From positions 1-64,000 of the forward strand of contig NZ_BTGQ01000006.1 of assembly GCF_036985505.1 (NCBI RefSeq): 64,000 nucleotides of DNA, read 5' to 3'. The DNA comes from Croceitalea sp947503285. GTDB taxonomy: Bacteria > Bacteroidota > Bacteroidia > Flavobacteriales > Flavobacteriaceae. The notes under the pieces were generated by a model, which did not search any database, was not told the DNA's origin, and saw only the letters and a list, made by a program, of their open reading frames with translations. Each line of letters opens with the position of its first letter. Positions within the stretch are counted from its first letter, which is position 1. Of the stretch, positions 27,552 to 35,604 are shown in pieces. The position numbers were made by a program, and so were the translations under genes.

Positions 27552-27888
27552 TGTTCGCTATATTTGATTTGAGCTGTTGCAACAGCATTTTTACCTCCTC
27601 CAATTGTTTAATGATATTGAACGGGTCACGGATACCTGAGTTTGAGACCCTGGCAAGTTGGTTCAGGTTGTTTCCCACCCGGCTCAACTCGACAAAGAGT
27701 TTCCTGTCCAATGGGGTTATCTTTTTATTCGGCAAGGATTTTCCCGTACATTTTCTTCGGATATATTCGGCAACGGACAGCCCGATGGTTTCTGCATTAA
27801 CGGAAACTTTGGAATGATCAGCAGCAGTCATCCTGACATTGACCTGTATTGTTTTTAATAACCCAAGTTCTTTTTTTGGCCTTCCCAT
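27541..27888 (-). CDS. MobC-like relaxosome accessory protein
   Basis: A 115-aa protein. The N-terminal part (KTIQVNVRMTAADHSKVSV with IGLSVAEYIRRKCTGK) is a ribbon-helix-helix-like domain, and the second half (FVELSRVGNNLNQLARVSN) is the MobC signature region. Such proteins bind oriT and help the relaxase melt the nick region. It is the first gene of the mob unit and overlaps the relaxase by 11 nt. The non-coding stretch before it is the natural place for oriT. Confidence 0.8.
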   Translation of the reverse strand: MGRPKKELGLLKTIQVNVRMTAADHSKVSVNAETIGLSVAEYIRRKCTGKSLPNKKITPLDRKLFVELSRVGNNLNQLARVSNSGIRDPFNIIKQLEEVKMLLQQLKSNIANNDR

Positions 27889-27938
27889 TTCAAATGATTT
27901 AACGGATCACAAGGCAAACTGCAAACAAGGTGCGCAGG

Positions 27939-28049
27939 GTTTTTGTTAGCAAAAACACAACTTGCTACGTGACCTCCGATTAACTTAGGCCAAACCTAGA
28001 ACATATCGCAAGTCAGTAAGGGCTTTGCCGTACACGGAGTGTTGTACGG
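27939..28049. other. candidate origin of transfer (oriT)
   Basis: The 170-bp gap upstream of the mob genes holds two hairpins: GTTTTTG/CAAAAAC at 27939-27956 with a 4-nt loop, and CCGTAC/GTACGG at 28028-28049. Inverted repeats next to mobC and relaxase genes are typical of oriT. No nic site can be named from sequence alone. Confidence 0.4.
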
Positions 28050-28058
28050 TAAATGGAT

Positions 28059-28544
28059 TTAGCAGAGTTCTACGTCCTCAAAAAGGATTTTGAGGGAGGC
28101 CTCCGCTTCAGGAACCTCAAAGTATCTATGGGATTCCAATACGAGATGCTTTAATGCGGATCTATAGCGTGCCTTGCCATGGGCGTTGTCCTCATAAAAA
28201 GTACAGGGGTCCTTGGGATGCACATCCGTAGGTGTGGTAAAGGATTTTATGTCCCTGTTCATATACTCGAACCGTTGGGATGCCCTTCTGTGGATACCTT
28301 GAAGGGTAAGATCTTTGGGATATTTAGGGACATTGTAATAAAGTTCTTCCAAGATTACGATAAAGGCCCTCCTGCGGGAAAGTTTCGGTTTCTGCGAAGC
28401 GATGCCGATGGCATTTTGTACATCGCGTACCAAACGCTCGGCCAATAGGACCTGTAATCGGGAATATTCCTTGCCGTTGACCTCGGGATGTTCCTTCTTG
28501 GCCAAATCTTCCAGATAGCTGAGCAGTTTTTCCGATGGAATCAT
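28059..28544 (-). CDS. unknown protein, partner of the upstream gene
   Basis: A 161-aa protein that I do not recognise. It has no signal peptide or TM segment and is mostly helical by pattern, with a basic stretch KPKLSRRRAFIVILEELYY near residue 55 and an acidic C-terminus (ILFEDVELC). Its ATG overlaps the TGA of the gene 28541-29329 (ATGA), so the two are translationally coupled and probably work together. The pair sits between the mob genes and the AbiE pair, the usual cargo space of such elements. Confidence 0.6.
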   Translation of the reverse strand: MIPSEKLLSYLEDLAKKEHPEVNGKEYSRLQVLLAERLVRDVQNAIGIASQKPKLSRRRAFIVILEELYYNVPKYPKDLTLQGIHRRASQRFEYMNRDIKSFTTPTDVHPKDPCTFYEDNAHGKARYRSALKHLVLESHRYFEVPEAEASLKILFEDVELC

Positions 28545-29329
28545 AATTTAGGGCCGCCCCTGCGTCTGTTTATGGTTGGAGTTCGCTCTATAGCATTTAC
28601 CAAAGCGTTGGCAAGTTTTTCGGACCGGAGGGAGAGGCCCAAAATGTGTTGTTGTGTTATCGAACCCGCCAATAAATAATCGGCCATGGTAGTCTTTTTT
28701 GGCCAGAGCTTGGCCTTTACGATAAGATGTAGCAGTAATTGTTCGTGGGCATCGAGACCATAGCGGGCATTTTCCAATTCCTTACCAAGACTTTTGAGAT
28801 AACCTTCGGGAAGGAGCTTCTTTTCTTTCACGGTTTTCTCCATACTTTCCCATCCGACATGCTTCGATAAATGAGCGGCCATGTAAACTACGGAGAATCG
28901 GCCATATTCCCATTTCCGGTACGAGGTGGTCTGATCCAAGAGTTCCATTTCTACAAAATCCACTAGCGGTTCATTGGACAATGGCCGTTTAAAGTCATAT
29001 TCGATATTTTTTAGTGCTTCCATCTGTAATTTCGCGGAATTACCCAGGTTGTTCATCAGATGTCTTCCAAAGGTTTGGGACAGGTCAAACAGCGGTTGTT
29101 TATCTTCCAGAATTGCCTTTAACAGCAGTTCCCTTTGCTCTTTGGGGACTTCGTCATAATGAAGTCCATACGTAAAGATGGCCGCGATAAGGGTTTTCAG
29201 TTGCCCTTCTGAAAGCGCAGACTTTTTGTGGGAAGGGGAATGACCATCCAGTTCACTAATGACTTCCCTGAACGACTGTCGGCCTATCGGCCGACTGAAA
29301 TCCAGTACTTTATATAGGGTTTCCGACAT
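28541..29329 (-). CDS. unknown helical cytosolic protein
   Basis: A 262-aa protein that I do not recognise. It is alpha-helical by pattern and has no TM segment. It contains SYRKWEYGRFSVVYMAAHL in the middle and a basic end (RTPTINRRRGGPKL). It is the first of a two-gene unit with the following 161-aa gene (4-nt overlap). It could be a defence, toxin-antitoxin or element-regulation pair, but nothing in the sequence decides this. Confidence 0.6.
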   Translation of the reverse strand: MSETLYKVLDFSRPIGRQSFREVISELDGHSPSHKKSALSEGQLKTLIAAIFTYGLHYDEVPKEQRELLLKAILEDKQPLFDLSQTFGRHLMNNLGNSAKLQMEALKNIEYDFKRPLSNEPLVDFVEMELLDQTTSYRKWEYGRFSVVYMAAHLSKHVGWESMEKTVKEKKLLPEGYLKSLGKELENARYGLDAHEQLLLHLIVKAKLWPKKTTMADYLLAGSITQQHILGLSLRSEKLANALVNAIERTPTINRRRGGPKL

Positions 29330-29338
29330 GGTATAAAT

Positions 29339-29570
29339 TTAATCAATGTAACGGAAAAGATTCAAATAATACATCACTTCGTTCTTGGCCGTATCCACCC
29401 TTTTGAAGAGAACATAAATAGCAGAAACTGATTATCGCAATTACCCTCCAAAAGATAGTCTATAACTTCTTCCTTATAAATGGGAAGACCGTACAAATCC
29501 ATCAAGGTATTCTCCTTGCTATTTTGACTTTACCTGTATGGAAAATTCGTCTTCTGGCATTCCTATTCGT
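29339..29570 (-). pseudogene. possible decayed gene fragment
   Basis: No intact ORF is present, but three protein-like pieces follow one another on the minus strand in different frames: MPEDEFSIQVKSK, then SKENTLMDLYGLPIYKEEV with DYLLEGNCDNQFLLFMF, then KRVDTAKNEVMYYLNLFRYID. Two single-base frame changes would join them. The family is not recognised. It may simply be non-coding sequence. Confidence 0.3.
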
Positions 29571-29579
29571 TTTAATTGC

Positions 29580-29804
29580 CTATTTGTACTTTTTTGGTTT
29601 TTCGAAAGAGAATAAAATTAACGGAACAATAATCATTAAAGTAATCATAACGAAAGTGAATGTTCTTATCATGTAGACCACTTTAATCTCATTAACCTCT
29701 AATTCAAAAACAAGTGGTGCGATCCAAGAACACAGCGACACGGACATTAATAGGGCGAATATCCTTAAGAAGGTGTCCGAATTAAATTTTTTAATTTTTC
29801 CCAT
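29580..29804 (-). CDS. small two-TM membrane protein
   Basis: A 74-aa protein with two hydrophobic helices, about 11-32 (FLRIFALLMSVSLCSWIAPL) and about 47-64 (TFVMITLMIIVPLILFSF), and basic ends. No family is recognised. Composition is AT-rich. It stands alone between the decayed fragment and the AbiE toxin gene. Confidence 0.5.
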   Translation of the reverse strand: MGKIKKFNSDTFLRIFALLMSVSLCSWIAPLVFELEVNEIKVVYMIRTFTFVMITLMIIVPLILFSFEKPKKYK

Positions 29805-29942
29805 AACTCATTGATTCTTTAATCGATAACAAAGATGATTAAATTTAGGTGTTCATATCAAACATCATCCATTATGGATTCCGATTATATAGTCTTTATT
29901 CCTATTTGATTCGTTTATATGGTTGTCCTGCCCAAATTGATC

Positions 29943-30980
29943 TCAACTTTTGGGTAAGGGAAATTCCACTCCCATTCTCCAATCCAAAACATTCATCTTT
30001 TCTAAAAATCCTTGGATTCCCTTGACCAAATTTTCATAGGCTGGGGAATCCCCATAAATCATTTGCTCTTGCATGGTTTTATAATCTGCCTTCCAATCGT
30101 CCTCATACTCAGGGGGTGGGATGGGCCGTATATCCTGAGGTCGATGCAGATTATAATCGACCCCACCAAGTTTTGTGAATACATATCTATGATTTACAAT
30201 GGTTTCATATAAACCTTTGTCGTGGATGGCATTGACCGCAAATTCCGTTTTCGATAATTGGAAAATATCGTACAAATGACGGCTTAGCCTATCCACCCTT
30301 ATCTTTTCCTTGGGACGTTGGAATTCCTCATGCAATAGAAAAAGTTTTTCTAAAAAAGTCCTTTCAGGGGTTACGGATGGAACCTTTACTGGAGGCGCTA
30401 CAAATTCGGCATCGGGATATTCTTCGTCCACAAAGGAGCTTATCGGTTTTGATTGAAATGGTTCCCTTAGAGAACGACAGCCAATTTCAACTTGTACCCT
30501 TGGTTGGATGTATCCGGGGGATTTGGTCAGAAATGGATAATAGATTTCTATGATACGAGGGTCTTGGTCGCTTGATTCGGCCGGAATGATATTGAAACCC
30601 ACATCCTTAAATCCATTGCTCTTAAATCGCTGCTGCAACTCTGGATAAAATTTCCCTGAAATATAGGAACTCGTTTCTTTCCTCAGCTTGGTCAGCTGTT
30701 TTTTTGATAGCTCCCCTGAATATCCAAAAAATCCCCGGTCAACGGCAAGGTCGATATCTTCGCTAAATCGATCGATCAGTTTCCAAGCCTTGCTTAGCGA
30801 CGTCCCGCCCTTAAAGACCAAATGTTCCGCTATCCCCATTTCAAATATTATTCCCAATGTACTGACGACCCACCAGTCCTTTTCAACCGCAAAATCTGGT
30901 ATTCCCGTTTTGCCTTCTACATTTTTAAAGATGGCAAGCCTATCTTCTTTGGGTATATCGTAAAATTTCATTTTATTCAT
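29943..30980 (-). CDS. abiEii: AbiEii-type nucleotidyltransferase toxin
   Basis: A 345-aa protein of the AbiEii/AbiGii toxin family. The polymerase-beta-like nucleotidyltransferase motif is intact: FKGGTSLSKAWKLI (about residue 58) followed by RFSEDIDLAVDR, giving the G-S and D-x-D parts. Relatives in type IV toxin-antitoxin systems modify tRNA or other targets and block phage by stopping growth. It starts 2 bp after the AbiEi-like antitoxin gene, so both are one operon. The gene is a stabiliser of the element and/or an anti-phage cargo gene. Confidence 0.85.
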   Translation of the reverse strand: MNKMKFYDIPKEDRLAIFKNVEGKTGIPDFAVEKDWWVVSTLGIIFEMGIAEHLVFKGGTSLSKAWKLIDRFSEDIDLAVDRGFFGYSGELSKKQLTKLRKETSSYISGKFYPELQQRFKSNGFKDVGFNIIPAESSDQDPRIIEIYYPFLTKSPGYIQPRVQVEIGCRSLREPFQSKPISSFVDEEYPDAEFVAPPVKVPSVTPERTFLEKLFLLHEEFQRPKEKIRVDRLSRHLYDIFQLSKTEFAVNAIHDKGLYETIVNHRYVFTKLGGVDYNLHRPQDIRPIPPPEYEDDWKADYKTMQEQMIYGDSPAYENLVKGIQGFLEKMNVLDWRMGVEFPLPKS

Positions 30981-30982
30981 TT

Positions 30983-31585
30983 TTATTCATTGTCCAAGCT
31001 CTTTTCCATAATTTTCCGAATCCATGCCGGGGCCAGTGCTATATCGTGAAGCAGGTCTTTTTGGTCTTCTTTTTTCAAGAGGGCTATTATTTTAGATTCT
31101 TCCTCGTCCGTTACTTGTTCCTTTCCAATCTCGCGAAGGGCCTGTATGACAAGTCTGCTTATCTCTCCCTTGGCCGATAAATTCTTGGGAGTGGTCTTCT
31201 TTAGTTTTATGCTTCGTTTCCCCAATTTTATTTCCCGGGGAGCTCCATCGGTAAGAAAGACAAGTTTCATGGGTACCTGTGTGCTAAGCCCCAATGCACT
31301 TAAAGCATATACCCCGGTAGGTACCAACCTGATCTTGTCCCTTTTGGCTATGGCCATGGCAATCTCCTCTGCCGTTGGCAATACCTCTCCCGCATATTTA
31401 CTTATCTTGGGACGGACATAGATTCCTTGGGCCACTCTTTTTATATAACCTTCTTTTTCAATCCTGTGGAGGGCCAACCGTATAGCTTCAGATGAACCTA
31501 ATCCCCGAAAATCATCGGGGAACACTAATTCTCCCCGCTCCTTTTTGGAAATGGATTTTTTTATTTTGGACTCAACACTCTGCAT
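30983..31585 (-). CDS. abiEi: AbiEi-type antitoxin (DUF6088-like)
   Basis: A 200-aa antitoxin. An N-terminal winged helix (about 1-55: KKERGELVFPDDFRGLGS, ALHRIEKEGYIKRVAQGIYV) is followed by the C-terminal AbiEi domain with TGVYALSALGLSTQVP and the basic KLGKRSIKLKKTTPKN. AbiEi proteins neutralise the toxin without stable binding and repress their own promoter by binding inverted repeats; such a repeat is present just upstream (31603-31631). It is the first gene of the pair. Confidence 0.82.
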   Translation of the reverse strand: MQSVESKIKKSISKKERGELVFPDDFRGLGSSEAIRLALHRIEKEGYIKRVAQGIYVRPKISKYAGEVLPTAEEIAMAIAKRDKIRLVPTGVYALSALGLSTQVPMKLVFLTDGAPREIKLGKRSIKLKKTTPKNLSAKGEISRLVIQALREIGKEQVTDEEESKIIALLKKEDQKDLLHDIALAPAWIRKIMEKSLDNE

Positions 31586-31602
31586 AACACATTCATCTTA
31601 TC

Positions 31603-31631
31603 TGTAACAAATTTAGTAAATTTTTGTTACA
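31603..31631 (-). promoter_or_regulatory. operator/promoter of the abiE operon
   Basis: TGTAACAA (31603-31610) and TTGTTACA (31624-31631) are a perfect inverted repeat 18 bp before the AbiEi start. The minus-strand -7 element TAAATTTG (31608-31615) lies inside it, so a bound antitoxin would block the promoter. No good -33 TTG is seen. Confidence 0.6.
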
Positions 31632-31781
31632 AAATACTTTTGGGATAATTATTCTATTCCTACCATAATTGCGTTCCAACTTGTTTACCTAAAAAAATCG
31701 GCCAAATATCTTACACACAGAAATGGATGGTAAAAACATTGAACAAAAATCTTATACGAATGGAACTACAAAACACGTTCC

Positions 31782-31925
31782 GCAAAGGTATGGGACCCCG
31801 ATAGGGGCTTCCATACTTTTGCATCCCGTTTCGAGGGGGTTGAAAATCAGTAGCCGGAAAGACGACCGAATGCGAGCCAGCGCAGCGTGCTCGCTCGGTC
31901 AGGCTTGAAGGTGGAGGGTTTTCAA
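31782..31925. other. highly structured non-coding segment
   Basis: The 400-bp gap between abiE and the PRTRC genes holds strong nested dyads. Hairpin A is 31782-31822: GCAAAGGTATGG pairs with CCATACTTTTGC (one wobble) and encloses CCCC/GGGG around GATA. Hairpin B is 31864-31900: GACCGA/TCGGTC encloses GCGAGC/GCTCGC. TTGAAAA (31840) and TTTTCAA (31919) bracket hairpin B. There is no convincing ORF. It may be an oriT, a replication or strand-initiation origin, or a structured RNA. Confidence 0.6.
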
Positions 31926-31994
31926 TTCCCGCAGAAACCATGGGGAGGGAGAGAAAAAGACGAACCAATAAGAACGATCATTCCAATGGTAAGA

Positions 31995-32234
31995 TCAGGA
32001 ATATGGCCTCGGCCATCTTTTAGCGATATAATATCCCCAGACCGATAGTTCCATTGCACCGAAGAGCCATACCAGATCTTTTATAAATGGAATGCCGACC
32101 ATGATGAAAAGAAAAAGTAGAAACGGTATTCCCAAAAAACGTTTGAGCCTGAGAATTCCCTGTAAAATAATCCATATAAAAATAATGAATCCCAAAAAGG
32201 GAAGTTTTTCGTAAAGAATTTCAAGCGATAGCAT
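31995..32234 (-). CDS. small membrane protein at end of PRTRC operon
   Basis: A 79-aa, very hydrophobic protein with two or three TM helices (about 13-28 FLGFIIFIWIILQGIL, about 33-52 FLGIPFLLFLFIMVGIPF). It overlaps the ThiF gene by 14 nt, which suggests translational coupling and membership of the same operon. No family is recognised. It is the last gene before the structured segment. Confidence 0.6.
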   Translation of the reverse strand: MLSLEILYEKLPFLGFIIFIWIILQGILRLKRFLGIPFLLFLFIMVGIPFIKDLVWLFGAMELSVWGYYIAKRWPRPYS

Positions 32235-33027
32235 GTATATTGGATTTTATGGGAAGCGGATTCGTCCTGCCCGTTTCAAGGTTTACGAATGCCCCGTGAT
32301 ATTTGATTTTTTTGTTCGTTAGTAGTTCATAAAGGCAATGGACGGCCATCGATGACAGGGCATCATTGATGAACAGCGATTGTTCCTGCAACTTGTCCGC
32401 ATAGCTACATCCCATTCCCTGTTCGACCTCTTTTTCCATCGCCAATAGGTCGGGGAACAAATCAACGATATGATATAACTTTTGGTTTTGCACCTCCCCA
32501 TTCGAAGGCCGATCATTGTGTTGCAGATTTCCGAGGACATACTGACCAAAGTATTTTCCGTTGCCCAGATCCAACCAATAATGTTGGTTCTCATAGGGAT
32601 AGGAACTTGAGTGTGGGTGTTCCAAAACCTTTGCCAGTTCCAACCGAAAATCGGCACCGTCCACACAGCTAATGATCAAATTGGCGTGCAATCTTTTATC
32701 GTCCGCACCTATCCGTTCGGGAACGGCATCCCATTGCAGTCCGAAGGTATGGTTGACCTTGGTTACGGCACAAATGGCCTTGTTGCCCCCAACGTCCTGT
32801 GGGGCATAGAGCTGTCGGCCCACGTTCGAGGGCTGTACCAAGTCCCCGTCGAAAACGGTCACATAGAGGCCTGGATGCCCCAACTGCACCAAGGCATGGT
32901 CGAGCCTTGACAAACGTGCCAATATAAGGGAACCGTTGCCCCCTGCCCCGACCAATGCAATGGTAATGGGATGTGTGGGAGCGAAAAAATAATTCGGGGC
33001 GTAGTGAAAATCAGTTTTCATAGACAT
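32221..33027 (-). CDS. PRTRC system ThiF-family protein
   Basis: A 268-aa E1-like protein. The nucleotide-binding Rossmann motif is ALVGAGGNGSLILARLSRL (about residue 25), then VTVFDGDLVQPSNVGRQLY, the usual Asp and Asn-Arg-Gln pattern of ThiF/MoeB/E1 enzymes that adenylate a C-terminus. A clear zinc-binding Cys pair is not visible. In PRTRC clusters this protein accompanies the B, C and E proteins; no biochemical role is known for them. It overlaps protein B by 17 nt. Confidence 0.82.
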   Translation of the reverse strand: MSMKTDFHYAPNYFFAPTHPITIALVGAGGNGSLILARLSRLDHALVQLGHPGLYVTVFDGDLVQPSNVGRQLYAPQDVGGNKAICAVTKVNHTFGLQWDAVPERIGADDKRLHANLIISCVDGADFRLELAKVLEHPHSSSYPYENQHYWLDLGNGKYFGQYVLGNLQHNDRPSNGEVQNQKLYHIVDLFPDLLAMEKEVEQGMGCSYADKLQEQSLFINDALSSMAVHCLYELLTNKKIKYHGAFVNLETGRTNPLPIKSNIHAIA

Positions 33028-33721
33028 GCTGTAAAAGTTGGTGGTTCGCGAGTAAAAGGGACTCCTCGAAATTCTGTATTCCCTGCATTTGGAGCATTAA
33101 CTCCGTGTAGTTTCCGTTGAGCAGATGGTCGTGGTTTGTATGGGTAAACACGGACAGGAAAAATTGCTTTTCCACAAAGGCCATGATGTCCTCATAAAAG
33201 TCCAAATGGCGATATTGCAACATCGCATCGCCCATGCACACCTTTCCAGAGGCATAGACGTTCATAAAAGGGGCATGGTAGAGTTCCGTGCCGTCATGGA
33301 TCGGCTTTTTTCGTGTTATGGCAAAAACGGAAAGCGATTCCCCCGAAAGGGAAAATACCAATTTGGGTATGGGATATGTTCCCGTAGGTATGTCCAATTG
33401 CTCCTTAAAAAGAAGCCTTTCCGTGGTTCGGTCGCAAGACCAGACCAACTGCAACGTCCCCTTGTCCCTGAAATAGAGCAACTGTTTGGGCAACCGGCCC
33501 TTAAAGGAAAACTCACTTTGGTCCACATCGACCAATTTGAGCATGTCCCTTACCATATCCATGGTAAGCGGGGACCCTACCCCCAATTTCCCATTTCGAA
33601 CGGTATGCCTTGAAAAGTAACATTCGTCCCGTCCGTAATACCCGTTTATGGCCTCATAACCTATGATGGCTATTTTGGGTTCAAAATGAAATTTCGGGTT
33701 GTGAAGGGTGCATTCTTCCAT
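33011..33721 (-). CDS. PRTRC system protein B
   Basis: A 236-aa cytosolic protein. The position (just before ThiF), the size and wording such as RLPKQLLYFRDKGTLQLVW and KVCMGDAMLQYRHLDFYED fit PRTRC protein B as I know it from Bacteroidota and Proteobacteria elements. The function is unknown. It shares one base with the upstream gene and 17 with thiF, so the module is tightly coupled. Confidence 0.72.
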   Translation of the reverse strand: MEECTLHNPKFHFEPKIAIIGYEAINGYYGRDECYFSRHTVRNGKLGVGSPLTMDMVRDMLKLVDVDQSEFSFKGRLPKQLLYFRDKGTLQLVWSCDRTTERLLFKEQLDIPTGTYPIPKLVFSLSGESLSVFAITRKKPIHDGTELYHAPFMNVYASGKVCMGDAMLQYRHLDFYEDIMAFVEKQFFLSVFTHTNHDHLLNGNYTELMLQMQGIQNFEESLLLANHQLLQHVYEN

Positions 33722-34764
33722 CAGAGTTTTTTTAAGAGTTCGTTCAAAAGATCCATAAAATTGAAAACGGCATTTACCTGCCCTTCCTCTCGCATTACAA
33801 AGGGTTTGATATCGTTCCCAAGGGTAAGGGATGTGTCGTAGATGGTATGGGAGTAGCCGTACTGTGCGATCTCGTTTACAAAGTTGATATAGCCATTCTC
33901 CAATTGGGAATCCTCCCTATCCAAAAAGACGATCAGGTCGTCCACTTCCATATCCATGTCATCTTCCAAAAAACATAGGTTGGCAAAGGCATTGAAATCA
34001 ATGATAGGGGCTTCCAAAAGCAAATCCCGTATCATTTTGAACAAGGTGTTCTTTGGACGGTAGCCACGCATACAGGCCAGCCAATCGAAATCCTCGTACT
34101 CCGCATAATCGGAAGCATGGGCCTCGATAAAGCACAGGACGCATGGCCCCTCGGCACAACAGTCTGTCTCGGGGTCGGATTCGGATTCCGAAACCCCCAA
34201 CGACCATTCGAACAAGCATTCCAAGAGGTAGCCCATCCGCTTGAATACATTGTCAAAGGGCAATGAATGCACAAAGGACAGCAGGCTAGCGAACAATTTT
34301 GGACTGCGGATTCGCAGCGAAAATATGGGGGCCATTGGAATCGCCCAAATATGGTGTGCCTCAAAAACGGGTTTCATGACAAGGATGCCATCATTTCCCT
34401 CTTGTGTACATACCTCCTTTACCAGTGCATCGGGAATTTCCATGTGCAATCGTTGCAATTGTCCGAAGAACCGCATTTCAGGCCTCCCTTCCGTCAAGGC
34501 GGATGCCTTGCCCGTAAGCGTATCCAATGCATTTTTCGTCAGGGTGCCTAGCATGTCCCATCGATTTTCGTCCCCACCGTCGAATACCTCGAATCGAGGC
34601 AAGATCGGAATGGTCAGGTCAGAAAAAAACGATCCCCTTGTTGGACGTGTTTGGCTCTTCGGGTTCCCGATGATGGCTTTGTCCGTGAATCCAGAATGCC
34701 GAACAAGGCCTTGTGGAAGTGCGACAGTTCCCTTTTTGATGGTATGTGCTTCTTTTTCATTCAT
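33721..34764 (-). CDS. PRTRC-cluster protein, F-like by position
   Basis: A 347-aa protein in the place and size range of PRTRC protein F. I see no diagnostic motif. Features are a Cys-rich patch (ETDCCAEGPCVLCFIE, about residue 205) that might bind metal, an acidic stretch FLEDDMDMEVDD near 275, and repeated mentions of hydrophobic helices without TM character. It starts 2 bp after protein C and ends on the first base of the protein B gene. Assignment to F is by context only. Confidence 0.55.
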   Translation of the reverse strand: MNEKEAHTIKKGTVALPQGLVRHSGFTDKAIIGNPKSQTRPTRGSFFSDLTIPILPRFEVFDGGDENRWDMLGTLTKNALDTLTGKASALTEGRPEMRFFGQLQRLHMEIPDALVKEVCTQEGNDGILVMKPVFEAHHIWAIPMAPIFSLRIRSPKLFASLLSFVHSLPFDNVFKRMGYLLECLFEWSLGVSESESDPETDCCAEGPCVLCFIEAHASDYAEYEDFDWLACMRGYRPKNTLFKMIRDLLLEAPIIDFNAFANLCFLEDDMDMEVDDLIVFLDREDSQLENGYINFVNEIAQYGYSHTIYDTSLTLGNDIKPFVMREEGQVNAVFNFMDLLNELLKKL

Positions 34765-34766
34765 CG

Positions 34767-34982
34767 CTATCCTTTGGTTCCCGCTATGGTCTTGAACATA
34801 ATTTCATGACGCCCGTCGACAATGCCGTTATCCACGATCTTGGCGTTGGTCAGTTCGGGATACACCGAGGCATAGTGATCTTTGATCCGCTCCGGTGTCC
34901 AATTCAGGTCGATGTCGTCCAAGACGGATTCCCCCGAGACGTTTTTTATCATAAATTTTCGTTCCAATCCTAATACTTCCAT
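34767..34982 (-). CDS. PRTRC system protein C
   Basis: A 71-aa protein. The compact pattern with KFMIKNVSGESVLDDIDLNW, PERIKDHYASVYPELTNAKI and GIVDGRHEIMFKT is characteristic of PRTRC protein C, a small beta-grasp-like protein usually of 65-75 aa. Its company with a ThiF/E1-like protein invites comparison with ubiquitin-like pairs, but it lacks a visible C-terminal GG (it ends AGTKG). It lies 12 bp after protein E. Confidence 0.8.
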   Translation of the reverse strand: MEVLGLERKFMIKNVSGESVLDDIDLNWTPERIKDHYASVYPELTNAKIVDNGIVDGRHEIMFKTIAGTKG

Positions 34983-34994
34983 AATGCTTGTGGG

Positions 34995-35480
34995 TTAAAA
35001 AAAGGTGGGTTGTTGATAGGCTTTCATATCCTCGATGGTCTTTTTTGCCAAAGCGTCGTTTTCATCGAGTTCCAGTACTTTGTTGGCCAGATTCACGGCC
35101 TTCCTGTGTTCAGCCATTGGGTTAAAGTTCTTGTCCTTCACCAGTTCCTTTAGGTCGGACAGCGCCTTTTTCTTTTTCTCCTTGCGGTCGTTCGCCATTT
35201 TGGTCTTTTCCTCGGCCTTTTTCAGGTTACTGAGATAGCCGTTGGCATTGTCGAACAGGACTTTTGTTTCCTGCATGGGTTTCCCCAACCGTTCCAAAAA
35301 GACGGTATCGATTTCCTCGATGCTGCCCTTGAGCGTGAAGGGCCGTATCGCTTTTAGGGCGTTATCCCCCTCCGATGCCTTTGGGAGTAGCGAGACCGCA
35401 CAGTCCGTACCGTGAAAGGAGACCGATATGGAGAATTGCCCGATGCCCGTCTTGCCCAAAGATTTAAAGAATGTTTCCAT
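34995..35480 (-). CDS. PRTRC system protein E
   Basis: A 161-aa protein and the first gene of the PRTRC operon. The N-terminal half is beta-rich (GQFSISVSFHGTDCAVSLLP). The second half is a charged coiled coil (KKAEEKTKMANDRKEKKKK) followed by a tail with AVNLANKVLELDENDALAK. This matches the known layout of PRTRC protein E. The function is unknown; the family is named for plasmid-related transfer and maintenance context. Confidence 0.75.
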   Translation of the reverse strand: METFFKSLGKTGIGQFSISVSFHGTDCAVSLLPKASEGDNALKAIRPFTLKGSIEEIDTVFLERLGKPMQETKVLFDNANGYLSNLKKAEEKTKMANDRKEKKKKALSDLKELVKDKNFNPMAEHRKAVNLANKVLELDENDALAKKTIEDMKAYQQPTFF

Positions 35481-35587
35481 AGATTTTGCTTTTAATTGTT
35501 GTTACAAGATACCCTCAAGAATCTTCTAATCATTGAAAATTAAGGATTTAAACCACAATCGACTTCTTCTTCCCCTCACCACAAAAT

Positions 35588-35604
35588 ACGCCCCGAAGGG
35601 GCGT
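35588..35604 (-). terminator. compact GC hairpin in the 35,481-35,799 gap
   Basis: ACGCCCC/GGGGCGT with a 3-nt loop forms a very stable hairpin. On the minus strand it is followed by ATTTTG, a weak T tract. It lies between the three-gene cassette and the PRTRC operon and may end the cassette transcript. Nothing else is recognisable in this 319-bp gap. Confidence 0.4.

Noticed and set aside
31723..31908. 61-codon ORF across the structured segment
   Set aside because: The peptide follows the hairpin arms and is rich in Ser, Arg and Gly without protein-like pattern; the DNA fold explains it better.
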